A stretch of 64,000 bases of DNA from Paralichthys olivaceus (Eukaryota > Chordata > Actinopteri > Pleuronectiformes > Paralichthyidae): positions 22,566,458 through 22,630,457 of the forward strand of contig NC_091096.1 of NCBI RefSeq assembly GCF_024713975.1, written 5' to 3'. Under the pieces are notes generated by a model. The model made no database searches. It saw only the letters and a program-made list of their open reading frames with translations, and had not been told where the DNA came from. The translations under genes were made by a program, and so were the position numbers. This document shows, piece by piece, positions 13,551 through 23,549 of this stretch; position 1 is the first letter of the stretch; each line of letters opens with the position of its first letter.

Positions 13551-16500
13551 TGCTCCTCTCTGATGCTCTGAACACAAACTGACGATCTAATTGATTTAGT
13601 TATTAATCAGTGGTGTTGGATCATGAATCTGGATCATTCTGGTCACTTTAACCCTGACTGTCCATGTCACTTTACGTTGTGTGTGGCAAGTAAACTGTGT
13701 ATGTGCAAAATGTCAGGCTTCTTTTCCAATTGGCCTAAATACTTGTCTAATAAACTCTAGCATGAATCAAACAAACACTAAAACTTCAAGTACTGTACAT
13801 GTCATAATAACTAGTGTTAGTGTTTATTGTCAACGTGTCAATTGTGTCAGCAAGAGAGTGTGAAGAGAGGAAAGTATTATCTGAAATAACTGACATGAGC
13901 AAGATAAAGTCGTTGAGAGGTTTCAATACTTTTTTTGTTGCTTGCCCATTTAATATTTTTACCATTTTCTGCTAATTCAGCTCAGATTTCAGTAATTGTT
14001 TTTGGAGCCTATACTTGCACATACCTAAAATAAACCTGCATCCCTGAAAAATTTAGAATGGGGTAAAATTCCCTCTTCTTACAACAAAGCTTTCAATGAT
14101 CAATCCCTCACAGTATTGCATCATCCAAATAGATCACTTGGCTCTCTAAACAGACTCCCTTGTGGCTCCTAGAGTCCTAGTTTATAGAAGTTTTTAATCA
14201 ACACAAAGTAAGAGAAAAGAAAGAGGGCTGTCATGACTCTTACCTCAGACCCATTGCCTCTCATGAGGTGTTCAGAGATGGCATATATCTGATTTTCCAT
14301 CTCCACCTTTTGTTTGCCATCAGCCATGACTTTGACCAAGAGCACTCGGAAGTTGGATCCACCAAGGTCAAGGGACAGGAATTCCCCTTGTTCTTTTATA
14401 AACAAAAGGATCATTGCATAAGTGCATATATTTTCAAGCTATAAAAGTTTCAACCAAATTTCACATCTGGAATCAAATCAGTCATTGAAAAAGATTAAAG
14501 AGCAGTGACCAGTATTTCTCCATTATTTTGCTTCTGAGAACTGCTTCTGCTCTATTAGGTTAGGGAGACTCTTTTTCAAGCATGTTGCACATTGTAAACT
14601 CTGACTGCTGTTTTAATAGACAGCTTGGCTGAACATTTATGTGATATATTATGTTCACAAGAATGGAACAGAACAACTTGAACACATTATAAAAAAAGAC
14701 CATCACACTTTCTACAGAGGTAGATACCTTTAGAGATAAGAAAATGTCCTGACTTTACTCAGCACTGTACACATTTAATATAATGTGTATGAAACTACAG
14801 TTAGCTACTCAAATGTGTGAATGAATTGCTGTAACTCGGGTTGAAGGTGTCTACTTTATAAACCAATCTCCGTTATGAGAGGGCTATTACCTGTTCCATC
14901 AGGGGTTGAGCGCACAAATGTGGGCAGCATCTTGACAGCAGCTGTGGGTTGGGTGTCTCTACACAAGCCTTTGTCCATCTCTCGTCGAAATCTTATTGAC
15001 AAGTCCATCAAAGTCTCATCTGAGAGCTGAAGATGATGCAGGTATTTGTCCACCTAGATCATTTTGCAAAGAAAAGAACCCATTATATTTATATTAGATC
15101 ATATATTTGACAACAGTACACTGTAACAAATTGCTGTAGTTTCTACAGTAAAATTCTACGGTAACTTCTTGTTCTATCATTTTACAATGTTTATCTGTAT
15201 ATCACAATGCATCATGGGTCCAAAACCAACATTTGAATTGAAAAGCTTGGATACTCTGCATTATTTCATGTATGAATCTAAAGACCACAGCTTCAGGCTG
15301 CTAGCAGTGGTCTAGAGACAACCCTGCCAGGATGCTTTATTAGAGGAGCAGTTAAGTTCAGTAACACTTCTGCAAAAAAAAGATCACTAGCATGCTAACG
15401 CTAGCGGGTGAAATGGGATTGGGCCTCAATTGACAGTGTAGTAGCTTGTCTTGAATGCCCCCAAGAAAGTTAGCAACCAGTCCACCTTAGTCATCGTGAA
15501 TGTAAGGTTATAAACTCAGCTCTTTGGTGAGAACAATGTTGTCTTCAGTGATGTTTTTTGGCAAACATAAGCTAACTAAAGCTACCTCAAGTGAAGCTGG
15601 CACTAGCTAGCTAGCTATGTTTATCAGGGTACATATTAATCATTTTATCAGATAAAGTTAACGTATCAATCACAACGTAAAGCATAACGTGTGATTTCGG
15701 AAAATATTTTCTTTAAAAGCTCTTCTGTGAACTAAGTTAAATAAACTAATTTGTGTGATTTCTTCTTTGTGAAACATGACGCAGAATTCCACAGAAGAAC
15801 TGTGCGAATTGTAGGTAAAAAAAAGTCTTCAAATGTTTCTACTGTTAGAGGAAAATCTCTTAACATATTTGCATCATTTAGCTGCAGGTGCATAGGGAAC
15901 ACAGATGCAGTGAGCGCCACCGCTGAAGTCACAGTGATCACCAACATACTGGAGGAGACGCTTTTCACGTGAAATAATTTGCCATTTAAACACAAAACAC
16001 AAATCTCAAATTAACTAGCCAACCACTTTAGTTTCTGTCTACATATTTCTAAATTTTTTTCCAGATTCCATATAAGGTCAGCTTGAAAAACCTGTCAATG
16101 ATCTGAATATCTTTAATCTAGGGCTGGGCAATATATCGATATAAAAAATATATCGATATATTTTAAATGCGATATGGAATTAGACCATATCGATATAGTT
16201 TAAATTTGCGCTGTGATCCTTGCTCCAGGCAAGCTGCTCACCCGGAGCTCTCTGCACTGCTCCCCTCGCTCCCGCTCCTCCTGTTTCATGCACAGAGAGG
16301 GGAGGGGCTGGAACAGACACTCCGGCACTCTTAAACAAACATGGAGGAAGCAACGTCTGCGGAGCGTGCAAAGGAGGACTTGGTTCGCAAAAGAAAATGC
16401 AGTGGCTCAGTAATGGTTTGGATTCAAGGTATCAGATGAGCAACAAAATCACATTATATGTAGGGAGTGCCATAAACAAGTTATAGCCAGGGGTGGAAGC

Positions 16501-19500
16501 ACTACAAATCTTTTTCACCACCTAAAACAGTGGCACAATCTGCAGAATGAAGAGTGTGTGAAACTGCGCGCCACAGAAGCCCCAGCTGCGAGCCGTCCGC
16601 AACCCGAAAAAGCTCCAGCTCCACAAAGCTCACTGCAAGCTTCATTTTCCCGCACTGTGCCTTATGAAAAGAAATGTGACAAGTGGTGTACTATAACTAA
16701 AGCGGTGTCCTATCAAATTGCTAAAGATATGGTCCCTATTGCAACTGTGGAACAAGTCGGATTCAAAAAACTACTGAAAACTATGGACCCGAGATATGAG
16801 CTTCCCAGTCGCAATTACTTTGCACGAGAAGCACTGCCACAAATGTACAATGAAGTCAGACAGAGCCTTGCTGACCGGCTCGCTAACGTGACCCATTGTG
16901 CGTTGATCATGACGCATGAGCGTGACAGTACACTTAATTCAAGACTGGGAGATAAAAACTGCGTGTATCCAAACAAGTTATTTCCCCCAGGATCACACAG
17001 GTGACCATATAGCTGAGGCCCTACAGGATGCAATTGCAAGCTGGAAACTCAACCGACAACGGGAGCAACATCGTCAAAGCGGTTGAGCTGAACAAGTGGC
17101 TGAGGATGCAGTGCTTCGGTCACAGATTACACCTGGCTATTGGTGAGTGCAGTGTTGTAAGGGGTATTCAGATATTTTACTTTAAACAAAAACATATTAA
17201 AATGTTCGTTTTTCCTTATTTTCCTTTGTGTGTCTGTCTGCAACTTTCACACGTAGGCCTAAACATTGTGGAGTTTTTAGTGGAGTAGAAATATGAAGTA
17301 GCATTAAAAAATGGCATAATTACTAAGAACAACAACAAAAACGAAACATGAGTAAATGTACATATAGTAAAGTCATGATTTATAAATTCTACAAAAATAA
17401 TAATAATAATAATACATAAAAATCTCTTACAGGATTAAAATTCAGAAAATAAATGAATATAATATTTGTTATTTATGTTTAGGACTGGTGTTGATTAAAA
17501 AAATAAACTATGAAACGAGAAAATAATATTAATGTGGAATAAATCTAAAGCTTGATTTTGGAAAGCACTTGGTTGTGTGAGTGTGTTAAAGTGAAACCAG
17601 AGTCGAATTTCTTGCATAAACCCATTTGATTAATGGTTTTTTAAGATTCTGACAGGACATGGCATGAATGACAAGCGCGTCACCCGGGCCATTTCTCTGT
17701 GCAAGAGAATTGTAAGCTGTTTTTCGTGCAGCTGGAAGAAAAGGAGACATCTTGCTGAAGTCCAGATACAGCTGGGTCTGCCAAGTCACCAACTCATAAC
17801 CGAGTCTGCCACACGCTGGGGATCGAGGCAGCAGATGATAGAGAGAGTCCTGGAGCAGGAAGGAGCACTGGCCAAAGTCCTGTCTAGTGACAAAAAGACC
17901 AGGCACCTTGTCCCTACCTGGCAGGACTTAGAGGTCCTAGAAGCAGTCCAAAAGGTCCTGAAACCTCTCCAGGACTTTACCGATGCTTTGTCAGGTGAGG
18001 AGTACGTCACTCTCTCAAATGTGAAACCTGTGCTGCACCTTTTTAACGAGAGTCTCCTGGCATGTGAAGAGGGTGATAGCGAGCTTTGCAAATCGATCAA
18101 GACCAGCATTGTTGAGTATCTCAACAGCAAGTATTCTGAACTAGCCACTACTGACCTACTGGAGATGGCTTCATTTGTGGATCCACGGTTCAGGACCACC
18201 TACATCCCAAGTGAAAAAGTCGATGCATTGAAGCACAGAGCTGTCTTGGAGGTGGAGACGCTACTGGCTGATCAGGGCAGCTGTCAGCCGCCTTACCTAC
18301 CTGTGCCCACTGTGCCTGAGCCTGCAGATGGAGAAGCAGCAGTAGCACCAAAAGCTAAGAAGACACTGGCAAGCTTCTTCAAGCAGCGCACAGCCACCAC
18401 CACTGCACCAACCAAGAGGGGGCCTATTGAAAATGAACTGTCAAGTTACTTGCAGTCAGCAAGTGTGGAGAGTGACACTGATCCCCTCAAGTGGTGGAAG
18501 GATCATGAATTTGTCTTTCCAGCTCTGAGCCACCTGGCAAAAAAGTATCTCTTGGTACCAGCTAGCAGTTCACCCTTCAGGGGTGAACTGCTAGCTGCAA
18601 GGGTTTTCAGCTGCAGTGGCAATATTGTGACCTGCCACCGAGCATCTCTGAAGCCAGATGCCGTTGACAGGCTGGTGTTTCTCGCACAAAATCTGTAAAC
18701 TAAGGAGGACACGCTTGTCTGTTGAGTTGTTTTAAGTAAAAAAAGATGTTTAAAAACATTTTCCTTAAACTGAGCACTTTATTTTGTTCTTTCTTTATAT
18801 ATAAATGCTGCCCTTACTGGGGCTAATGTTGATATTGTACTTTTCTCATAAAAGATTGGCCTATTTTATTTGATAGGCTATTTTTTTTTAAGATATTTTT
18901 TTATTTAAATGTGCACCTTACAGAGCTTTGATTTAAAAAAGGTACTCCTGTTGTTATACAGTATTTATGTTTACATTTTATTGTTATTTGAACAGCTGAG
19001 CATTTATTCATTCATTATTTATTCATTTGATTTTGCAACTGTTCACTGAAATAGCCAGTTTCAATAAAACTACTTGTGACATGTCATATTTGGCTTTGAG
19101 TTCAGATTTGACAAACATGTTTCTGATCTAGAGTAATTTTAAAAAATTGTGTTTCAAAAACATAATCTGCACTGTAAAGTGTTTTTGTAAAAAATAAAAA
19201 AATCTCTCTCCCTCTCTCCGCTTAATTACCACAAAAGGAACAGAGCAACTATAGTCCTGGTAAACTTCCTGTTTGGCACGGCTAAAGTGGCCACCTGGAA
19301 GAGCAAGAAGAACCAGATGTTGGATGAAGGCTGGACAGATATGTTCAAGTGTTTCAAAGGCTTGGCAGCAGCTCACCTGAGAATAGACCTTCTACAGCCT
19401 GACCAGTAACCTGGAAGCTTTCAGGTCTCAGTGGGGGATCAGACAGGTTCACTGGTCCTTCACTTTTAACTGAGTACTGTGTGTGTGTCTGTGCATGTAT

Positions 19501-19577
19501 GTATGTATGTATGTATGTATGTATGTATGTGTGTATGTATGTGTGTATATGTGTGTGTGTATATGTGTGTGTGTATA

Positions 19578-19623
<46 letters not shown>

Positions 19624-20076
19624 AATGTGAGACATGTAGTTTTCTTCTGTATAAATGATCTGACTACTATATTTACATGGAGGGGGGGTCCTCTCTGTGG
19701 AGGCTTCCATGTTTTTTATTGTTGTCCAAACTGGACAAACTAAAACCTTTTGAGTTTTCATGACAACTGAAGTTCTCCACAGGTTGGGAAGGGAGGGTGA
19801 GGTGATGAGTACCTCTAGATGTCACTATATTCTACACACTGAACCTTTAATAAGGTTGTAAAATGTAAGAATTTGTAATAAATATATGTGATCAAATCAT
19901 ATAATCATAATAAATTTCAAGTTAACATGACAGGTAGTCAGCAAACATACTTGACAGAGCCCTGAAGCTGAAGATGAGTCATAACTGTCAGATGTTTAAT
20001 GTAATAACATTATATTGTCTCTTCTGCATGGCCTGCTTTGAAAAGGCCTTCTTATTGTTCTCGTACACACACACAC

Positions 20077-20110
<34 letters not shown>

Positions 20111-20375
20111 CATATGTTTATAACGAAATGAATGTTGCTACTATTATGCACAGAACTCTATCATGTGTATTGAGGGCGGATGTTCCACGTCTCTGCGGTC
20201 TGAGTCCGCAGAGACGTGGACCCTGTCAATGTGTTCATGGCAGCGGGAACCCACTTGTCACCCACTGAACACATTCAAGCAAACCAGCCGAGTGTTTGAC
20301 ACCGGTACTCACTTTCAGCGCCTGGTCATCGTGGAGCTCGGTGCAGTAGTTAGCCAGCAGACTGGAGGCTAGCAT
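676..20375 (-). CDS. hk2: Hexokinase 2, N-terminal half (exons 1-9; gene continues past left edge)
   Basis: ATP-dependent phosphorylation of glucose to glucose-6-phosphate, on the outer mitochondrial membrane or in the cytosol. Coding exons on the minus strand, 5' to 3': 20313-20375, 14891-15053, 14244-14392, 12810-12929, 6260-6355, 5534-5633, 3162-3345, 2013-2174, 676-909. All have GT/AG borders and a continuous frame, giving about 423 residues. Residues 1-21 ([18 protein letters not shown]...) are the hydrophobic mitochondria/VDAC-binding helix of HK1/HK2. Visible motifs are [10 protein letters not shown] (phosphate 1 loop), [30 protein letters not shown] with the catalytic-base Asp at position 209, [10 protein letters not shown] and EWGAFGDDG. 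Exon lengths (63, 163, 149, 120, 96, 100, 184, 234) are those of the family. Exon 8 is 162 nt against the usual 156, adding two codons near its 3' end. HK2 rather than HK1 is favoured by [12 protein letters not shown] after the first loop and by the 2p13-type neighbours. Introns 1 and 4 are swollen by transposons. Exon 9 ends in ...SVYKNHPE with a donor at 675; the C-terminal half is outside the window. Confidence 0.95.
910..2012. other. hk2 intron 8, including an unrecognised 1530-1900 segment
   Basis: Intron between exons 8 and 9. A GC-richer stretch at about 1530-1900 has a 60-codon minus-strand ORF (1529-1711) with a charged, helical-looking composition ([16 protein letters not shown]). 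I do not recognise it, and no splice sites join it to hk2. It may be a transposon remnant. Confidence 0.35.
2345..2625. repeat. Dispersed teleost repeat in hk2 intron 7
   Basis: The sequence around 2377-2610 (GGAGCTGGAGCCAATCACAG, a CATTCACACCTACAGTCAA-type segment, GGAGTACCCAGAGAAAACCC, then CACAGGGAGAACAT) is a repeat phrase found very often in fish and other vertebrate genomes. The 106-codon plus-strand ORF here is a by-product of the repeat, not a gene. Confidence 0.6.
3595..3943 (+). mobile_element. MITE, TTAA-flanked family, copy A
   Basis: About 349 bp. The ends are inverted repeats: TTAAAGGTGCAGTGTGTAG on the left and the complement of TTAAAGGTTCAGTGTGTAAG on the right. Three related copies lie at 19625-19850, 42370-42708 and 51972-52343. 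Every visible end reads TTAA followed by AGGT or a close variant, consistent with a TTAA target duplication of piggyBac type. No coding capacity. Lies in hk2 intron 6. Confidence 0.75.
4503..5494. mobile_element. Non-autonomous DNA element with terminal 'atatcg' motifs, hk2 intron 6
   Basis: The right end reads GTCAATATATCGTGCAGCCCTAG, the terminus of a common fish DNA-transposon family (TIR of the type CAGGGCTGCACGATAT). Related ATTGCGATGACAATATG subterminal sequence lies at 4525-4550, but an intact left terminus is not seen. A (GT)n microsatellite with GCGT interruptions sits inside at 4901-4963. The ORF at 4572-4964 is part of the repeat and the microsatellite. Confidence 0.5.
4901..4963 (+). 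repeat. (GT)n / (GCGT)n microsatellite
   Basis: GT-rich run with interspersed GCGT units, inside the non-autonomous element. Confidence 0.9.
7207..8745. repeat. Recent direct tandem duplication, unit about 770 bp
   Basis: Unit 1 is about 7207-7966 and unit 2 about 7973-8747, read from ATTAATCAGATAAAATGAC through GACAGAAACTATT. The offset is 766 bp at the left and 782 bp at the right. The difference comes from a longer TA run in unit 2 (about 8437-8471 against 7673-7695). Only a few substitutions separate the copies (for example at 7535 and 7745), so the event is recent. Each unit includes the 3' part of the adjacent minus-strand LINE and some degenerate GATATCTACAATT-type sequence. Confidence 0.9.
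7750..9895 (-). mobile_element. 5'-truncated non-LTR retrotransposon, reverse-transcriptase C-terminal part
   Basis: Read on the minus strand from about 9895, broken frames give [41 protein letters not shown], then [25 protein letters not shown] sequence at 9430-9530 (TGAPQGT is the conserved RT block), [19 protein letters not shown], and the thumb and C-terminal tail down to about 8740. This pattern is typical of jockey/CR1-L2-type LINEs of fish. The YADD catalytic block is not intact and frameshifts and stops are present, so it is dead. The 3' tail continues into the tandem duplication. Plus-strand ORFs here (8732-8941, 8805-9485) are shadows. Confidence 0.85.
10709..11815 (-). pseudogene. 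hAT transposase remnant (ZBED5/SCAND3-like)
   Basis: A 368-codon ORF inside the hAT element. Recognisable parts are [16 protein letters not shown]...[14 protein letters not shown] in the N-terminal half, and the C-terminal dimerisation segment ([21 protein letters not shown], then [20 protein letters not shown]). The central region with the catalytic core appears to be missing: [17 protein letters not shown] runs directly into a segment normally hundreds of residues later ([20 protein letters not shown]). The N-terminal zinc finger is also replaced by rearranged sequence. It cannot encode an active transposase. Confidence 0.8.
11578..11880. repeat. Inverted duplication inside hAT, 42-bp arms
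   Basis: Arms 11578-11619 and 11839-11880 are reverse complements with one mismatch (41 of 42), separated by 219 bp. Sequence just outside the right arm (TGCGCCGTTGCCG) also has a near-direct copy next to the left arm (TGCGCCGTGCTGCCG), which implies a compound rearrangement. The left arm interrupts the transposase ORF near its N-terminus. Confidence 0.9.
12991..13042 (+). repeat. (GT)n microsatellite
   Basis: Uninterrupted GT dinucleotide run of about 25 units in hk2 intron 3. Confidence 0.95.
13500..13549 (+). repeat. (GT)n microsatellite
   Basis: Second long GT run in hk2 intron 3, about 450 bp from the first. Confidence 0.95.
16341..18698 (+). pseudogene. hAT transposase pseudogene (BED finger, spliced)
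   Basis: Starts at ATG 16341 ([20 protein letters not shown]). A frameshift near 16415 is followed by a BED zinc finger ([11 protein letters not shown]...CREC...[10 protein letters not shown]). The body continues at 16558-17004 ([37 protein letters not shown]), with gaps and a frameshift around 16890-17060, then [20 protein letters not shown] and [10 protein letters not shown]. An intron at 17143-17655 (GTGAGTGC to TTCTGACAG) joins LAIG to [17 protein letters not shown]. The 3' part to 18698 holds the long helical domain and the dimerisation region ending [20 protein letters not shown]. The usual SERVFS motif is disrupted at 18559-18597. Frameshifts make it non-functional. Family resemblance is to ZBED1/ZBED4-like hAT proteins. 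Confidence 0.85.
18559..18597. repeat. Perfect hairpin (17-bp arms, 5-nt loop) in transposase ORF
   Basis: CAGCTAGCAGTTCACCC (18559-18575), loop TTCAG, then the exact reverse complement (18581-18597). It falls in the C-terminal dimerisation domain, where related proteins read ...SAPSERVFS; here the reading is [17 protein letters not shown]. The reading frame is kept. Confidence 0.95.
19483..19620 (+). repeat. Compound (GTAT)n/(GT)n microsatellite
   Basis: GTGT, then about eight ATGT units, then mixed GTGTATAT units and a final GT run, in hk2 intron 1. Overlapping long ORFs on both strands ([14 protein letters not shown]) are by-products. Confidence 0.95.
19625..19850 (-). mobile_element. MITE, TTAA-flanked family, copy D (truncated)
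   Basis: The right 225 bp of the family seen at 3595-3943, ending ACACTGAACCTTTAA. The other terminus is lost at the adjoining microsatellite. Confidence 0.65.
20067..20110 (+). repeat. (AC)n microsatellite
   Basis: CA run of about 22 units with one G interruption, in hk2 intron 1, about 200 bp from the exon 1 donor. Confidence 0.95.
20184..20220. repeat. Perfect hairpin (15-bp arms, 7-nt loop) in hk2 intron 1
   Basis: TCCACGTCTCTGCGG at 20184-20198, loop TCTGAGT, exact reverse complement at 20206-20220. GC-rich stem 93 bp downstream of the exon 1 donor. Confidence 0.95.
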
Positions 20376-20700
20376 GTTAGTAACTGATGTGTGACGACTT
20401 TACGCCCTGCTCGACCTGCTGCTTTAGACCTGAAGAGGACAAAGTAGACTTCCGCTGAGAATAATAATACTAATACTAATAACACTAAATCAATATCTTC
20501 GGCCTCCGCTCGGGTTCTTCACACAACTCTTGGGGTTTTAATGAACAACCGTCCTTGTAAGAGCTGTCGTCCTGTTGAGAAACTTCAGCTTCCTCAACTT
20601 GGTCGCTCGTTGACGTCACCACCACTTCTGGGCGCTGATTGGCTGCAGGTGAGGCGTGGTTTGGATTTAGAGGAGGCTGCACTGAATGACCTTCCTTAAA
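20376..20700 (-). promoter_or_regulatory. hk2 5' leader and promoter: CRE and CCAAT box
   Basis: A perfect palindromic CRE, TGACGTCA, lies at 20611-20618, 236 bp upstream of the hk2 ATG. A CCAAT box (read on the minus strand as AGCCAATCAG) lies 20 bp further upstream at 20638-20642. The mammalian HK2 promoter is known to depend on a CRE and CCAAT/NF-Y elements for cAMP response, so this pair supports both the gene call and the promoter position. No TATA box is evident at a sensible distance. The transcription start was not determined. Confidence 0.7.
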
Positions 20701-21676
20701 AAACATGCCAGTTCCTCCTCTGAGCACTATTTAAAAGTTAGTTAACAGTTGGACAAACAATTGGTTTAACTTTTATTTATTTATAAATTTACTCTTGTTG
20801 CTTTTATTGCTGTAACAACTTTGTCGATGATGATCTTGGATACAAAATATTTGATCCCTGTATATAATATGATGCATGTTACCATTTCTTAAACAGTAAC
20901 AGTAGATTAAGAAGTTAGAGTTTCTGCCAAAAATACACACTGCTTAAGTCTAAATTTATCAGTAAGAGTAATTTTATAAAGGTAAATATAATATTGTTGC
21001 ACCAAGAAAATGGCTGTTCCTAACTCTTACTTTTGATACTTTTTACTGATGGTATAGTTTTGATGCAATATTTGTTTTAATACTATTCTTACTTCAGTTA
21101 TATATTTGAAACAAAATGCACTGGTATGCAATATCACAAGTGTTCCCATTAAGTACTCACTATATGGATACTAAGTTTGATGTGACCTGCAGCCAAAGTA
21201 TGAGTAGATATGAGAAGAGGAGGCCAAATAAAATCCTCAGAAATACTGCACATGTCTCAGAAGCTGATGACCATGTGTGCTTGATTTTGCTTTAGTAGCT
21301 TATGTTTGTAGTAGACAATTTATAAAAAAGATACCCAGGTCAAATCAATGTCCATATATATATATATATATTTATAGGACTATATATAATTATATATTTA
21401 TATATTTTGTCATACTTTTACAAAAGTTGACTTTTCATGGTTCTTCTGTGGCTCCACAGATTGGCAGGTGAACAAAAGAGAACATAACAGTTATGTGTCA
21501 GCTAACCAAAGTGACTCTACAGTAATAAAAATGTGTTGTGTTTGATAGTAATTCATAGTCCTCCGCTTTTTAGAGTCATCACCAACATACAGTTAATGAA
21601 TGCTGCTAAACTTCCCAGTCCATGAATAACTAAGGAGATATGATGTTTTAAATTGTAACCATATTTGACCATGACA
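20701..21676. other. Intergenic, no gene seen
   Basis: AT-rich spacer upstream of the hk2 promoter. It contains a short (AT)n run at about 21352-21372 and no recognisable coding or RNA gene. Confidence 0.5.
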
Positions 21677-22180
21677 AGGGCTGTGTCTCAATTCAGGGGC
21701 TGCATTCTGTGGAGGACCATAAGCTAACATCCAACACATAAATCACTTTGGCCAAACCATCTAGCCTGCTGACAGTTGCTGACCAGTACATATTGCATCA
21801 CCATCTTGTCCCACCGTTGCAGCCATCACCTAGCAACAAATCTATGGACGAAAATGTTCTTCGGATTGCTAAAAAAATGTTTAACATGTTTTTTTTATAC
21901 GTTTAACATACCATTAGCTTTCGTTCAGTTGAGAACTAAAATTTATAAATGTAGTCTCCTGATGTTTTCTCCTTGCTTTTTGCCACCATTACCTCTTTTA
22001 AAAACAGTTTGTCACTGAATCGCATGAATCATGGGATGTTGGGCCAGGATTCGTTACTCGGACCAAGAAGGACACATTTGTCAGCCACATTTGGAGGAGC
22101 CTTCAAATTAGGACAGCCTAGTGGCGCCTCTGTGAAGCAATCACTCTATGATTGCAACCCCTGGACACAGCTAAAAGCAT
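21677..22180 (+). mobile_element. MITE, hAT-like family 2, copy 1
   Basis: The left end is AGGGCTGTGTCTCAATTCAG plus GGGCTGCATTCTG. The internal GGAGCCTTCAAATTAGGACA and the CCCCTGGACACAGC right end mirror copy 2 at 53088-53352 (GGAGCCTTCAAAATGGGACA). The two copies share arrangement and inverted terminal motifs. No coding capacity. Contains a 25-bp segment identical to part of the LINE fragment at 25535-25559. Confidence 0.6.
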
Positions 22181-23506
22181 AAGAAGGACTGGGTGACAGT
22201 CAAGAACTAGAACAAGTGGTTAAATAAAATGTTTTATGCTGAAAAGGATGTGATATAGTCTTTAGTCAGTTAGTGCAAGAGGAATGGGTGTTTGGAAACA
22301 GGATGGACATTGCAAATAATTGAGTCTGAGATACACCCGATGTAGAAATTCCGTCATAAGTGATGTAACCTTTGATCACTGGGTGTTTTGGATCTTTCAA
22401 CATCATACAACCCAGACAGGGTGAATTACACCATTAGAAAATGAGTCTAAGCAGCAGCCCACTCTCCATACTTGAGTGATTCAGAGGCTCTATCAGTAAC
22501 CTCTAACATGGTCCTGATGGATCTCAAGAACGTTCTCTACCACACTGTGATGGTACAAGTATGAATTGTCTACTAAGAATGTGGCTCAAATATTCCATAT
22601 TCCAAGCTCAACAAGAAGCATGCTTGCTTTAAGGTCTCTTACAGTATGACCTCAGTGATCTCAATGATGTTGGTGTGACACAAACAGCGACATGTGAGTC
22701 ACAGTGCTATTAAGGCCTCTTAAGTCTGTGCACTGTGATTGGAGTTGCTGTTATAAGAGCACTGTGTTCTCAAAGAGAACTGTTGACAAGCTGATGTGAT
22801 GAGTTGTCGATGATGTGACGTCTGTTTTCAACCTGAGTAGAACCACCACTAAAAAGACTTTTCCATGGGTCTTTGAAAAGCTACTCAGGATACTGCATTT
22901 GGCATATTAGAAACACAAGAATTTCTGATCAGGTGTAATTCTTACAACCTAAATGAAGGGAAGAGGACAATGCTGATGGATATTTAACTGAACCAAAAGC
23001 TACACATACTTTACCAGGCACTATTCTGTTCATACATGTTGGAAATAGCCAATTCTGACATATTCGTAGAAATGTGTTTTCTGTAATACTTTACTGTTTT
23101 GTGTGCTGTGCTATCTTTATCATTACGAATAAAAAACGTTTCAAATCAAAGTAACTAAAAATAATGTATGTTGGCATGTCCAGATCAAATAACTCCCCAT
23201 ACAATCAGGCGCTGAAGGTAAAGATAAAATACCCAACCATCAAATTTGTATAAATATACAAAAATAAATAATTTTTTCTCACCAGTTTTCCATTATCTGA
23301 CAACAGACCTGTCATTAGCACACATCTTGCTATTATCCACATTACAGTGAATTAATTTTTGACCATCCTCACACATTACATCTGCTTTCACGAGAACAGA
23401 GCCCTTCTCATCCACACATTCGTCCTTCTCTCCTAGCAATACCCAAGGCCAGGTTATTGATAAATGGCAAACTAGCTGTAAATTGCAATGTCTTCTCTCA
23501 GAGAGA
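22181..23506. other. Intergenic, nothing recognised
   Basis: No gene, RNA or clear repeat found. Ordinary AT-rich spacer. Confidence 0.4.
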
Positions 23507-23549
23507 ACTTATCGAGTCACTTATCAACTCGATAAGTGACTCGATAAGT
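23507..23549. repeat. Perfect hairpin (19-bp arms, 5-nt loop), intergenic
   Basis: Arm ACTTATCGAGTCACTTATC (23507-23525), loop AACTC, exact reverse complement at 23531-23549. Each arm also contains its own repeated CTTATC. It is the longest perfect hairpin I noticed in the window. Confidence 0.95.

Larger units (their letters stand above)
16119..19090 (+). mobile_element. ZBED-type hAT transposon, right terminus not found
   Basis: The left end reads GGGCTGGGCAATATATCGAT followed by a palindromic ATATCGATAT subterminal motif (16121-16200), a usual terminus of fish hAT elements. The transposase gene follows on the plus strand. After the stop codon there is about 390 bp of AT-rich sequence with AATAAA near 19062. 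No complementary GATATATTGCCCAGCCC terminus is seen, so the right end is lost or too diverged. Lies in hk2 intron 1, antisense to the host gene. Confidence 0.8.

Noticed and set aside
676..20375. Calling the hexokinase hk1 or glucokinase
   Set aside because: The segment after the first phosphate loop ([12 protein letters not shown]) is HK2-like, where HK1 differs. The mitochondrial-binding helix rules out glucokinase. Neighbours are of 2p12-p13 type.
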